From assembly GCA_946480835.1 (NCBI GenBank), contig CAMLLC010000005.1, forward strand, positions 93,936 through 157,935: DNA of 64,000 bases, read 5' to 3'. Numbering within the stretch: position 1 is the first letter of the stretch; every line of letters starts with the position of its first letter. Below are positions 55,723-63,953 of this stretch, piece after piece. The notes below the pieces were generated by a model. It had not been told where the DNA came from, did no database searches, and saw only the letters and a list, made by a program, of their open reading frames with translations. The DNA is from Entomomonas sp945283395 (GTDB lineage: Bacteria; Pseudomonadota; Gammaproteobacteria; Pseudomonadales; Pseudomonadaceae). The position numbers were made by a program, and so were the translations under genes.

Positions 55723-55728
55723 TATAAT
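55723..55728 (+). promoter_or_regulatory. −10 box ahead of the glycine riboswitch
   Basis: A consensus TATAAT lies 10–15 bases before the first aptamer stem, at a fitting place for transcription to start at about 55735. No good −35 was identified. Confidence 0.55.
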
Positions 55729-55737
55729 CTGCCCTAC

Positions 55738-55935
55738 ACGATGTAGGAGAGAGGAACTTATTGTTCCCACCGAAGGCGCATCCTCCCATAATCGCTCAGG
55801 GCAATTGTTTATTCACTAAACCATAACCACTGCGTCGTAATAAAGCCGATCTGGAGAGAGGTCTTGAATGACCCGCCGAAGGGGCACGCGGTTGTACCGC
55901 CAAACTCTCAGGCAAAAGGACAGCGGGAGCGGCAC
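55738..55935 (+). promoter_or_regulatory. Tandem glycine riboswitch (two aptamers)
   Basis: Two glycine aptamers stand in series. The first has GTAGGAGAGAGGAA, the core CCGAAGGCGCA and CGCTCAGGGCAA (55743–55810). The second has CTGGAGAGAGGT, GCCGAAGGGGCA, and CTCTCAGGCAAAAGGACAG (55850–55925). A linker of about 30–40 bases lies between. This matches the gcvT-type cooperative riboswitch, which usually turns expression on when glycine is high. The controlled gene here is a glycine-channel family protein rather than the glycine cleavage operon. Confidence 0.92.
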
Positions 55936-55938
55936 TAT

Positions 55939-55971
55939 AAAACTCAGCTAATAATTATTAGATGAGTTTTT
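55939..55971 (+). terminator. Expression-platform terminator of the glycine riboswitch
   Basis: AAAACTCA and TGAGTTTT, followed inward by CTAATA and TATTAG, form a long stem interrupted by one G·A mismatch with a 2-nt loop, followed by a T-rich run. It lies just after the second aptamer and before the gene. Ligand-controlled folding of this hairpin would decide read-through. Confidence 0.7.
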
Positions 55972-56003
55972 AGGTTGTTGTTCAGTCTCCGGAAGCTATC
56001 ATC

Positions 56004-56624
56004 ATGTTATTACATATTATCTATCTAATGGCTATTAGTGCTGAAGCTATGACAGGCGCTTTAGCTGCTGGCCGACGCCGCATGGATCTATTTGGGGTTA
56101 CTACCATTGCTTGTGTAACGGCTTTGGGAGGTGGGACTATTAGAGATATTATTCTTGGTCATTATCCTCTTGGTTGGGTTCAACACCCTGAATACCTCTA
56201 CTATACTATTAGCGCAACTCTTTTGACTATATGGATTGCGCGTTGGATTCATTACTTACGTATAATTTTTTTAATATTAGATGGGTTGGGATTAGTAGCT
56301 TTTACTCTTATTGGCTGTGCTATTGCTAAAAGCTTAAATTTACCCTACCTCATTACTCTAATAAGCGGTATGCTAACTGGTGTTTCTGGTGGCATATTAA
56401 GAGATATTCTTTGTAATCAAGTTCCTCTTATCTTTCAAAAAGAGCTTTATGCCAGTGTCTCATTATTTACCAGCTTCACTTATTTGCTATTACTTTATTT
56501 TGGTTTAAATGATAATATAACCACCATCATCTGTTTGGCTAGTGGTTTGTTATTAAGATTATTAGCTCTAAAATATGGCTGGCAGATCCCTACTTTTGTA
56601 TATGAAGATGAACGATTCAATTAA
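56004..56624 (+). CDS. TRIC/UPF0126 family glycine transporter or channel
   Basis: The 206-residue protein has seven membrane helices with two homologous halves. Each bears the family motif: LGGGTIRDIILG near residue 45 and SGGILRDILCN near residue 130. Bacterial TRIC-type UPF0126 proteins are annotated as glycine transporters, an assignment based largely on riboswitch linkage. A tandem glycine riboswitch directly upstream supports that here. The direction of flow is unknown. A 10-bp hairpin (56604–56638) overlaps its stop and separates it from gor. Confidence 0.9.
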   Translation: MLLHIIYLMAISAEAMTGALAAGRRRMDLFGVTTIACVTALGGGTIRDIILGHYPLGWVQHPEYLYYTISATLLTIWIARWIHYLRIIFLILDGLGLVAFTLIGCAIAKSLNLPYLITLISGMLTGVSGGILRDILCNQVPLIFQKELYASVSLFTSFTYLLLLYFGLNDNITTIICLASGLLLRLLALKYGWQIPTFVYEDERFN

Positions 56625-56638
56625 CAAGGTTCATCTTC
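56604..56638. terminator. Hairpin terminator between the glycine channel gene and gor
   Basis: A 10-bp stem GAAGATGAAC/GTTCATCTTC with a 15-nt loop spans the stop codon of the channel gene. TAACTATTTTT follows on the plus strand. The facing gor gene ends 10 bases to the right. Confidence 0.6.
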
Positions 56639-56647
56639 TAACTATTT

Positions 56648-58012
56648 TTATCTAGCTTTTATACGAGCTGTTCGCATAGTTACAAATTCTTCTGCTGCGG
56701 TAGGATGAATACCTATAGTTTGATCAAATAACTCTTTTGTTGCGCCAGCTTTTAATGCTATAGCTAATCCTTGAATAATTTCACCAGCATTTTCTCCCAA
56801 CATATGGCATCCCAGAACTTTATTAGATACTTTATCTACTATTAACTTCATATAAGTCTTTTCATCACTATCTGTTAACGTAAGTTTTAGTGCACTGAAA
56901 TAACTTTCAAATACCTCTATCTGATACCCTGTTTGTAACGCTTGTTGTTCAGTCAATCCTACGGTAGCAACATTAGGTAAACTAAAAATGGCAGTGGGAA
57001 CATTTGTTAGATCCACTTTATAATAAGCTTCTTGCTTAAAAAGATAACGTGCTACAGCCATACCTTGCGCCAGTGCCACAGGGGTCAGTTCTTTTTGACC
57101 TATCACATCCCCTATAGCAAAAATATTAGTTTCCTCAGTTCTGTAATACTCATCTACTTCAATAAAGCCTTTATTATCTAATTTAATTTGTGTATTTTCT
57201 AAGCCTAAATTAGCTAAATTAGGATGCCGCCCCGTTGCATAAAAAACTAGCTCACTCTTAGCAGTATCTCCTGAGTCAAAAGTCACTTCAAAGACAGAGT
57301 TAGCTAACTTATCAATTTTATTAATATTACTATTAAATTTTAGTTTAACTCCTTGCTTTACCATTTCTTCTGCTAAACGATTACGTAGATCATCATCAAA
57401 ACCTTTAAGGAATCGTTCACCTCTATATACTAAAGTAGTTTCTACTCCTAGCCCATTAAGAATGGAGGCAAACTCTACCGCTATATAGCCTCCTCCTACT
57501 ATTATACAGTTGCGAGGCAGCTTTGCCAGAGTAAAAGCTTCATTAGAAGTAATAGCATATTCACTACCTATGAAGTCAGGCTTATAAGGCCAGCCCCCTA
57601 CAGCTATTAAAATATAGTTAGCAGTATAAACCTTATCATTTATGGCAACTGTGTGGTTATCTATTAACTTTGCATGTCCTTCTAACAGAGCAACTCCTGT
57701 ATCTACTAGCAAATCTCGGTACACTTCATTGAGCTCGGCTATTTCTTTATTCTTATTGGCAATTAATGTTTGCCAGTCAAAATTAAGGCCTGTTGTTGTC
57801 CACCCATAGCCTCGTGCTATTTCAAAGTCTTCATGAAATTGGGCAGCATAAACAAACATTTTTTTAGGTACGCAGCCTACATTAACACAGGTTCCGCCTA
57901 AATAGCGTTCTTCTGCAATAGCCACTTTAGCACCAAAATTAGCAGCAAACCTAGCAGCACGCACACCACCAGAACCGGCACCTATCACAAACAAATCATA
58001 TTCATAAGACAT
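56648..58012 (-). CDS. gor: Glutathione-disulfide reductase
   Basis: The enzyme reduces glutathione disulfide with NADPH and FAD. The 454-residue protein from ATG at 58012 starts MSYEYDLFVIGAGSGGVRAAR with the FAD dinucleotide fold. It has the redox-active pair in GGTCVNVGCVPKK, the NADPH fold IIVGGGYIAVEFA and the C-terminal catalytic His in GIHPTAAEEF. The 22-residue extension upstream lacks homology and is rejected. It is followed at a distance by the riboswitch unit on the other strand. Confidence 0.95.
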   Translation of the reverse strand: MSYEYDLFVIGAGSGGVRAARFAANFGAKVAIAEERYLGGTCVNVGCVPKKMFVYAAQFHEDFEIARGYGWTTTGLNFDWQTLIANKNKEIAELNEVYRDLLVDTGVALLEGHAKLIDNHTVAINDKVYTANYILIAVGGWPYKPDFIGSEYAITSNEAFTLAKLPRNCIIVGGGYIAVEFASILNGLGVETTLVYRGERFLKGFDDDLRNRLAEEMVKQGVKLKFNSNINKIDKLANSVFEVTFDSGDTAKSELVFYATGRHPNLANLGLENTQIKLDNKGFIEVDEYYRTEETNIFAIGDVIGQKELTPVALAQGMAVARYLFKQEAYYKVDLTNVPTAIFSLPNVATVGLTEQQALQTGYQIEVFESYFSALKLTLTDSDEKTYMKLIVDKVSNKVLGCHMLGENAGEIIQGLAIALKAGATKELFDQTIGIHPTAAEEFVTMRTARIKAR

Positions 58013-58089
58013 GTTATATTTCCTTAAGATAAATAACTTTCTTATTGCTCGATACAAGCCATGTAAGGACGACCACAAAGCAATATTTG

Positions 58090-59001
58090 CTAATCTCTAG
58101 TTCTGTTAAGACTTTGAGTTTTCTTTTTTGGGTGTTTGGTAGCCAACCAACAAAGTAATGAGCCTGACACTACCATAATCACACCTACCCAGAAAGATAG
58201 GGATGGCATAGCATTTAACCACAACCCTGAAAATAAAATTGAAAAAATAGGAGTAAAATATGAAAGAATAGCCAACAATAATATATTACCCTTTTGTATA
58301 CCTGTCTCCCAAAACACATAGGAAATTGTTATTAATGCGGCAATTACTACTATCTCTAAAGTAGTTTTAAAAGTTAGTATTTTTAATGTTTCGTCTCCAA
58401 TTAATAGCTTACACCACATAATTCCTGCAACCATTATAAAAAAAACTGGAATACCATTTTTACCATTACTAAACTTTTTAGATAAATTACAATATAATCC
58501 CCATAAAATGGCTGCTATAAACACAATTGTATAAGGTATAGGGTCAGCTACAACATGCTCTATCAAACTATTAATAGAAAATCCACCAGTGAGTGACCAA
58601 ACGATGCCAAGAAAAGATAAAGCAATTCCTGGCCATATTAACAGATTTATCTGCTGATTATAGCCAAATAACGCAAATATTATCACCCAACACGGCCAAA
58701 GATAATTTATCAGGCTTATCTCTATTGTTTGCTCACGCGTTTTAGCCAAACCTATCGCTTGTGATAAGAAAATCTCATAACACACAAAAAGAGCCCCTCC
58801 CACCAATAAATAAATTTTAGAAAATTTATTTATTTTAGGAAAACCTTCTTTCAAACATAACAATATGGCCCCTAATGTATAAATAATAGCTATTCCTTGA
58901 GTTACTCCACAATGCTCAGTTACTATACGCATAAAGGCTGTAAAAGTACTCCAAATTAAGATAGCACAAACACCTAATAGGGTCGCTTTAGGAATATACA
59001 T
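58090..59001 (-). CDS. yddG: YddG-type aromatic amino acid exporter (DMT family)
   Basis: The 303-residue protein has ten membrane helices in two EamA halves. It carries the YddG-like start LLGVCAILIWSTFTAFMRIVTE and the conserved YEIFLSQAIGLAKTREQTIEISLINYLWP segment in parts. YddG exports phenylalanine, tyrosine, tryptophan and some drugs. The exact substrate here is inferred from family likeness. It ends 78 bp before gor on the same strand. Confidence 0.85.
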   Translation of the reverse strand: MYIPKATLLGVCAILIWSTFTAFMRIVTEHCGVTQGIAIIYTLGAILLCLKEGFPKINKFSKIYLLVGGALFVCYEIFLSQAIGLAKTREQTIEISLINYLWPCWVIIFALFGYNQQINLLIWPGIALSFLGIVWSLTGGFSINSLIEHVVADPIPYTIVFIAAILWGLYCNLSKKFSNGKNGIPVFFIMVAGIMWCKLLIGDETLKILTFKTTLEIVVIAALITISYVFWETGIQKGNILLLAILSYFTPIFSILFSGLWLNAMPSLSFWVGVIMVVSGSLLCWLATKHPKKKTQSLNRTRD

Positions 59002-59312
59002 TATTTCTAGCAGAATATATTAATTTTGGATTTATCATTATAGCCTTATCAAGCTTAATAAAAAAACTGCTTCTTTAAATAAAACTAACTTTATTACTAC
59101 ATTTAACTAGCCTAGGCGTAAAAATAATTTGCTATTTTATCTATTATCGCGCATAGTATAGATTAGCGATTTTAAGGTTGTGTTTGTTTTTTGGTTTATC
59201 TGTGTCTTTTAGTAGTAACAATTTCCGTTTGCAATCTCAGTCTTGATCCTCGCCTAGCTCGACCAAGGGCGAAAAGCCCTTATTATTTATTAAGTTCTAT
59301 AGGAAAAAAAAG
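59002..59312 (+). promoter_or_regulatory. Promoter and long leader of the cold-shock gene
   Basis: This 311-bp gap holds no gene. Its right half is notably less AT-rich than the rest and contains a hairpin AAGGGC-GAAAA-GCCCTT (59265–59281) ending 31 bases before the csp start. A long structured leader of this kind is known to act as a thermosensor in cspA-type mRNAs. The position of the promoter was not fixed. Confidence 0.5.
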
Positions 59313-59516
59313 ATGCAAACTGGCATTGTAAAATGGTTTAACGAAACTAAAGGTTATGGCTTTATTACTCCTGAAGATGGTAGTAAAGATTTATTTGCGC
59401 ACTATTCAGAAATTCAAAGTGCTGGCTTTAAAACCTTAACCGAAGGACAACGTGTATCTTTTACTGCTACTCAAGGTGCTAAAGGTCCACAAGCTTCTAA
59501 TATTCAAATTATTTAG
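59313..59516 (+). CDS. Cold-shock domain protein (CspA family)
   Basis: The 67-residue protein is one cold-shock domain with RNP1 KGYGFITPEDG and RNP2 DLFAHYSEIQ, and starts MQTGIVKWFNETK. It binds single-stranded nucleic acid and melts RNA structure. A purine-rich ribosome site (AGGAAAAAAA) lies before ATG. It is monocistronic with a long leader and a strong terminator. Cold induction versus constitutive use cannot be told from sequence. Confidence 0.96.
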   Translation: MQTGIVKWFNETKGYGFITPEDGSKDLFAHYSEIQSAGFKTLTEGQRVSFTATQGAKGPQASNIQII

Positions 59517-59527
59517 CCTTCTCCTTA

Positions 59528-59554
59528 CAGGTGTATGAATTCTTCATACACCTG
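59528..59554 (+). terminator. Rho-independent terminator after csp
   Basis: A perfect 12-bp stem CAGGTGTATGAA/TTCATACACCTG with a 3-nt loop is followed by TTATATTATTTTTTG, 12 bases past the csp stop. Confidence 0.9.
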
Positions 59555-59673
59555 CTTATATTATTTTTTGATTAATACAATCTCATTATTTCCTTATCAG
59601 TTATTCAATAACTAATTATTTGTAATTAGTCTTTTAAGTCTTTAGTCTTAATTAATAATCAATCTCAATTATA

Positions 59674-59715
59674 ATGACATAGATCAATTTTTTAAAAAAA
59701 GAATAGTCGTATAGT
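59674..59715 (+). promoter_or_regulatory. ANR/FNR-type site and −10 box of the anaerobic ribonucleotide reductase operon
   Basis: ATGAC-ATAG-ATCAA (59674–59687) fits the FNR/ANR consensus TTGAT/C-N4-ATCAA at nine of ten positions. A −10-like TATAGT lies at 59710–59715. If transcription starts at about 59722, the site is centred at −41.5, the classical class II activator position. This predicts oxygen-responsive activation of nrdD-nrdG. Confidence 0.65.
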
Positions 59716-59772
59716 TCACTACATCTTGTGTTATTTTATAAACTAAACACTATATATAGAGAATTACCTCTC

Positions 59773-61797
59773 ATGAATGAGCAAGCTGTTAGAATCCCAC
59801 AAACTATTCGTAAACGCGATGGACATATTACTTCTTTTAATCTACAAAAAATAGAAGATGCTATCAATGCGGCTGGTAAAGCCACAGGACAATTTGATGC
59901 TGAACAAGCTACTAACTTAACTAAGCAAGTACTATTAAAAATAGCAGGCAATGACCTATTAGATGTAGAGGCAGTACAAGATCATGTAGAAAGAACCTTA
60001 ATGGAGCAAGGTTATTTTGAAACTGCCAGAGCTTATATTGTTTATAGAGAAAGACATGGCCGTTTAAGACGTAACCGCAAAACAGTTGTAGATGTTTCTG
60101 CGTCTATGAATGAATATTTAAGCCAACAAGATTGGCGAGTGAAAGCTAATGCTAATCAAGGCTATTCTCTAGGCGGCTTAGTTTTAAATGTATCAGGTAA
60201 AATTACAGCTAATTACTGGCTAGACGAAGTTTACTCACCAGAAATAGGTGAGGCGCACAGAGCAGGTGATTTACATATTCATGATTTAGATATGTTAGCG
60301 GGCTATTGTGCAGGTTGGTCGCTACGAACCTTATTATTTGAAGGCTTTAATGGCGTAATGGGACGTGTAGAGGCAGGTCCACCTAAACATCTATCAAGTG
60401 CTTTAGGACAAATGGTTAATTTTTTAGGTACGTTACAAAATGAATGGGCTGGAGCCCAAGCCTTTAGCTCATTTGATACCTATTTAGCACCCTTTATTCG
60501 TAAAGATAATTTAACTTACAATAAAGTACGCCAATCTTTGCAAGAATTTATCTACAATTTAAATGTTCCCTCTCGCTGGGGTACTCAAACTCCTTTCACT
60601 AACCTCACCTTTGATTGGGTTTGTCCTGATGATTTAAAAGAGCAAATTCCTGTAATAGGCGGGGATGAAATGCCATTTTGCTATGGTGAGTTACAGCAAG
60701 AAATGGACATGATCAACCGTGCATATATAGAAGTGATGCAAGAAGGTGACGCCCACGGACGTATCTTTACTTTCCCTATCCCAACTTATAATATTACTCA
60801 TGATTTTCCATGGGAAAGTGAAAATGCTACTAGATTATTTGAAATGACTGCACGTTATGGCCTACCCTACTTTCAAAACTTTTTGAATTCAGATCTAGCA
60901 CCTAATTTAGTACGTTCTATGTGTTGCCGTTTACAATTAGATGTCCGAGAATTATTAAAAAGAGGTAATGGTCTATTTGGTTCGGCAGAACAAACAGGTT
61001 CATTAGGAGTAGTCACTCTTAACTGTGCCCGCTTAGGTTATCTTTATAAAGGCAATAAAGCAGGTCTTTATCAACGTTTAGACGAACTCTTAGAATTAGC
61101 TAAAGATAGTCTCGAAGTTAAGCGAAAAGTTATTCAAAACTACATGGATAATGGCTTGTACCCTTATACCAAACGCTACCTTGGCACGTTAAGAAATCAT
61201 TTCTCTACCATAGGTGTTAACGGTATTCATGAAATGATTCGAAATTTCACAGATGATAGTCAAGGTATTCATACTGAATTAGGGCATGCTTTTGCTATTG
61301 AGTTTTTAGACCATATCAGAGCACGTTTAGTAACGTTCCAAGAACAGACTACTCATCTCTATAATCTAGAAGCTACACCAGCAGAAGGTACAACTTATAG
61401 ATTTGCTAAAGAGGATAAGAAACGCTTTGCAGATATCTTACAAGCAGGATCCCCTGAAGCCCCCTATTACACAAATTCGTCACAATTACCTGTAGGAATA
61501 ACTGATGATCCTTTCTACGCGTTAGAAATGCAAGATAGCCTTCAAACTAAATATACTGGAGGAACTGTTCTGCATCTTTATATGGCTGAACAAATTTCTT
61601 CTGCCGAAGCTTGTAAGACATTAGTTCGTAACGCGCTTAGTAAATTCAGATTGCCTTATCTTACAGTAACCCCCACCTTCTCTATATGCCCTGTACATGG
61701 CTATTTAGCGGGAGAACATGAATATTGTCCTAAGTGTGATGAGGAATTTTTACAACGGCAGCAACTGCAAGCAACAGCTAAAAGTTGCCAGTGCTAA
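59773..61797 (+). CDS. nrdD: Anaerobic ribonucleoside-triphosphate reductase, catalytic core
   Basis: The enzyme makes deoxynucleotides without oxygen. The 674-residue protein starts MNEQAVRIPQTIRKRDGH with an ATP-cone (about 5–100). The glycyl-radical-enzyme barrel follows and the protein ends with the zinc-site cysteines of CPVHGYLAGEHEYCPKC. It lacks the C-terminal glycyl-radical loop found in E. coli NrdD (RVCGYL). That loop is encoded by the next small gene in another frame. The start at 59773 is preferred to one 15 codons upstream. An ANR-type site precedes it. Confidence 0.93.
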   Translation: MNEQAVRIPQTIRKRDGHITSFNLQKIEDAINAAGKATGQFDAEQATNLTKQVLLKIAGNDLLDVEAVQDHVERTLMEQGYFETARAYIVYRERHGRLRRNRKTVVDVSASMNEYLSQQDWRVKANANQGYSLGGLVLNVSGKITANYWLDEVYSPEIGEAHRAGDLHIHDLDMLAGYCAGWSLRTLLFEGFNGVMGRVEAGPPKHLSSALGQMVNFLGTLQNEWAGAQAFSSFDTYLAPFIRKDNLTYNKVRQSLQEFIYNLNVPSRWGTQTPFTNLTFDWVCPDDLKEQIPVIGGDEMPFCYGELQQEMDMINRAYIEVMQEGDAHGRIFTFPIPTYNITHDFPWESENATRLFEMTARYGLPYFQNFLNSDLAPNLVRSMCCRLQLDVRELLKRGNGLFGSAEQTGSLGVVTLNCARLGYLYKGNKAGLYQRLDELLELAKDSLEVKRKVIQNYMDNGLYPYTKRYLGTLRNHFSTIGVNGIHEMIRNFTDDSQGIHTELGHAFAIEFLDHIRARLVTFQEQTTHLYNLEATPAEGTTYRFAKEDKKRFADILQAGSPEAPYYTNSSQLPVGITDDPFYALEMQDSLQTKYTGGTVLHLYMAEQISSAEACKTLVRNALSKFRLPYLTVTPTFSICPVHGYLAGEHEYCPKCDEEFLQRQQLQATAKSCQC

Positions 61798-61825
61798 ATT
61801 TTAGTATCAATTAATGGAGTTTTTT

Positions 61826-61996
61826 ATGACAAGAGAACAAATACCAAATCAACAAAGACAAAAATGTGAAGTATGGACTAGGGTGATGGGATATCATCGT
61901 CCAGTTAGTGCTTTTAATCCTGGCAAGCAATCAGAGCATAAAGAGCGCCAACACTTTACTGAGTGTGCAGCACAACAAAGCTGTCATCACATTTAA
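61826..61996 (+). CDS. Separate glycyl-radical subunit of anaerobic ribonucleotide reductase
   Basis: The 56-residue protein contains CEVWTRVMGYHRPVSAFN then GKQSEHKERQHF. This corresponds to the C-terminal radical loop of NrdD; the radical glycine is the Gly of RVMGY. ATG at 61826 has GGAG seven bases upstream; another ATG at 61814 overlaps that site. It lies 28 bp after the nrdD core stop and in a different frame, so it is not simply cut off by one stop codon. From memory, split NrdD enzymes of this kind exist in other Proteobacteria. Confidence 0.85.
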   Translation: MTREQIPNQQRQKCEVWTRVMGYHRPVSAFNPGKQSEHKERQHFTECAAQQSCHHI

Positions 61997-62024
61997 CAAA
62001 GCTCCGTAATTCACTGGCCATTAC

Positions 62025-62777
62025 ATGAATACCATAACTTCTCCTATCATGGTCACCTCATGCTCTCACAGTGAGTTACGCCCTTCTTTACAGATAGGTG
62101 GTTTTGTACCTTTAACCACTTTAGACTATCCAGACCATTTATCCTGTGTTATTTTTTGCCAAGGTTGTGCATGGCGATGTCGCTATTGCCATAATCCACA
62201 ACTCATTGCACCTAGGGCAGCTCAACCAATAGCATGGCAAGATATCCTAGCTTTTCTTAAAAAACGCCGTGGCTTATTAGATGCAGTTGTGTTTAGTGGT
62301 GGGGAACCAACTTTGCAAAGAAACTTGGTAAATGCCATTCAAGAAGTGAAAGCTATGGGCTTTCTGATAGGCTTACATAGCGCAGGAATCAAACCTAGCT
62401 TATTTAAACAAACCCTAGATTGGGTTGATTGGGTAGGTTTTGATATTAAAGCACTACCAGAAAATCATGTAGCAACTACTTGCACAAAAGGCAGCGGACA
62501 GGCTAACTGGTTAAGTCTTGATTATCTATTAGCCAGCAAAGCTGACTATGAGGTGCGCACTACAGTACATTGGCATTTATTTAATCCACAACAACTACGC
62601 TTATTGGCACAAAAATTAGCTGCTAAAGGAGTACGTCACTTTGTAGTACAGCTCGCTCGCTCTAAACAAATATTAGACACTACCCTTTCTCATAATATTA
62701 GTCCACTTAACAGCCAAGAACTATGGGATTATTTAACTAAACTCTTTCCACGCTTTACGCTAAGAAGTAACAGCTAG
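62025..62777 (+). CDS. nrdG: Anaerobic ribonucleotide reductase-activating radical SAM enzyme
   Basis: NrdG makes the glycyl radical on NrdD using S-adenosylmethionine. The 250-residue protein has the radical-SAM cluster motif CAWRCRYC in FCQGCAWRCRYCHNP and the SAM-binding VVFSGGEPTLQ. It is longer than E. coli NrdG and of the type fused with extra C-terminal helices seen in Pseudomonas. It follows the small radical-loop gene by 28 bp, so the three genes form one operon. The start is uncertain between 62025 and 62049. Confidence 0.92.
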   Translation: MNTITSPIMVTSCSHSELRPSLQIGGFVPLTTLDYPDHLSCVIFCQGCAWRCRYCHNPQLIAPRAAQPIAWQDILAFLKKRRGLLDAVVFSGGEPTLQRNLVNAIQEVKAMGFLIGLHSAGIKPSLFKQTLDWVDWVGFDIKALPENHVATTCTKGSGQANWLSLDYLLASKADYEVRTTVHWHLFNPQQLRLLAQKLAAKGVRHFVVQLARSKQILDTTLSHNISPLNSQELWDYLTKLFPRFTLRSNS

Positions 62778-63194
62778 CTAATCAAAATAGAGGCGTTCCT
62801 TTAATTCACCTTGTGCACCTAATAATGTTAAACCCTTATCTAAATCTAACCATGTTTTTTGCCGTGCTAGCTTCGGATTATCTAGATGTACCACTACACA
62901 GCTATAAACTCCCGTCAAACAATGTAATTTATCAGCCACCTGAACATACATAGCGCACTCAAAGGCACACCCTGCTCTACTAACTATCTTATTTTTATGA
63001 CCTCCCTCAATAGCTAAAAAACTCGTTAACCATTCAGGTTCAGAAGTAACTGTAAAGGATTGAACAATAGTTGCAGCTACTTGTTGTTTAAGCATCTTAG
63101 TGACAGTCTCAAGAATAAATCTATATGGCTTAGCAGCTAGCCATTGCAGCATATGCTCAGTTTTTTTTAATTTATCGAAATTAAAATTACTCAT
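62778..63194 (-). CDS. Conserved-looking protein of unknown function
   Basis: The 138-residue protein is cytoplasmic with no signal or membrane helix. It has a predicted amphipathic helix (LKKTEHMLQWLAAKPYRFILETVTKMLKQQ in pieces) and a mixed alpha/beta part with cysteines in SRAGCAFECAMYV, LHCLTG and YSCVVV. No family was recognised. It faces nrdG with no gap between the stop codons. Its codon use resembles its neighbours, so it is likely real. Confidence 0.6.
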   Translation of the reverse strand: MSNFNFDKLKKTEHMLQWLAAKPYRFILETVTKMLKQQVAATIVQSFTVTSEPEWLTSFLAIEGGHKNKIVSRAGCAFECAMYVQVADKLHCLTGVYSCVVVHLDNPKLARQKTWLDLDKGLTLLGAQGELKERLYFD

Positions 63195-63647
63195 AACCTA
63201 TTCCACAATTTAATAGTAAACTATTATAAGATTTTGTTGATAATAAATAATGCTATTTTTGATGATGTATTATCTAACTTCTTCAAATCCGCTAATCTAC
63301 TAGACTGAATTTGCAGGAATTACAGCACACAATTAATTATATAATCTGTTATACAAGATATAAATAACTGATATCAACCATCTTAGCTACAAGATAAATT
63401 AAAACTCTGCTCGGCGATGTTCATCTAAAATTTTAATAATACTAACCAAAATTTACATTTAACGATGAAGCAATATTAATTTTACTACCATCTATAGCTA
63501 AATTCGCCAGACTAGCACTAACAGTATTAGCTAGCAATAATAGAAAATAACCTACTTATAATAAATTAATAGCAAAATATCTCTTCTTTAATCATTGTTG
63601 CTTTTTTTGATAAGATGATAAGATTCTAGCTAACTCACAATATAATT
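63195..63647 (+). other. 453-bp gap with possible gene remnants
   Basis: No intact gene is present. A minus-strand piece at about 63440–63530 reads SASLANLAIDGSKINIASS. This resembles the region of some transposases around LxIDGSKIKANAS, but it stops after about 30 codons. The call is tentative. Nothing else was recognised. Confidence 0.35.
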
Positions 63648-63953
63648 ATGTTTGCTTTTAAAAAAAAGTATCAAATACTAATCCTTACTCTACTACTATT
63701 AATTCTAATAGTTGTTTATGAATGGAGTCGCTGGCAAAATTTAAAAAGGGAATTAGGGCTTGAAATTAATTGGCAAGGCATTAATCTTACTAACGTAACA
63801 ATAAAACAAGTCTCTGCGCAAGGTAATATTGTTAAACCAAGCGGACAACATATTAGGCTCTCTTGGTCAAAGCTGTTTATTCAACAACTTGACGTAGCGT
63901 GGCAGGCTGGCCATTTAAGTAATACACAAAAAAAAGATGCATTAGATGTGTGA
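63648..63953 (+). pseudogene. Truncated YdbH-like protein gene (N-terminal 101 codons)
   Basis: The product has an N-terminal membrane helix (about 8–28). It then has the start typical of YdbH-type proteins in Pseudomonas (LGLEINWQGINLTNVTIKQVSAQG), a family of AsmA-like bridge proteins that move phospholipids between membranes. Full-length proteins have over 800 residues, but this frame ends at TGA 63951–63953, 47 bases before the window end. It is probably a pseudogene or carries a frameshift; the right-hand part was not seen. E. coli uses YdbH together with TamB and YhdP. Confidence 0.6.

Noticed and set aside
61795..61797. The nrdD stop as a nonsense mutation truncating the enzyme
   Set aside because: The radical-loop piece has its own ribosome site and start and lies in another frame, which fits a natural split gene better than a single mutation.
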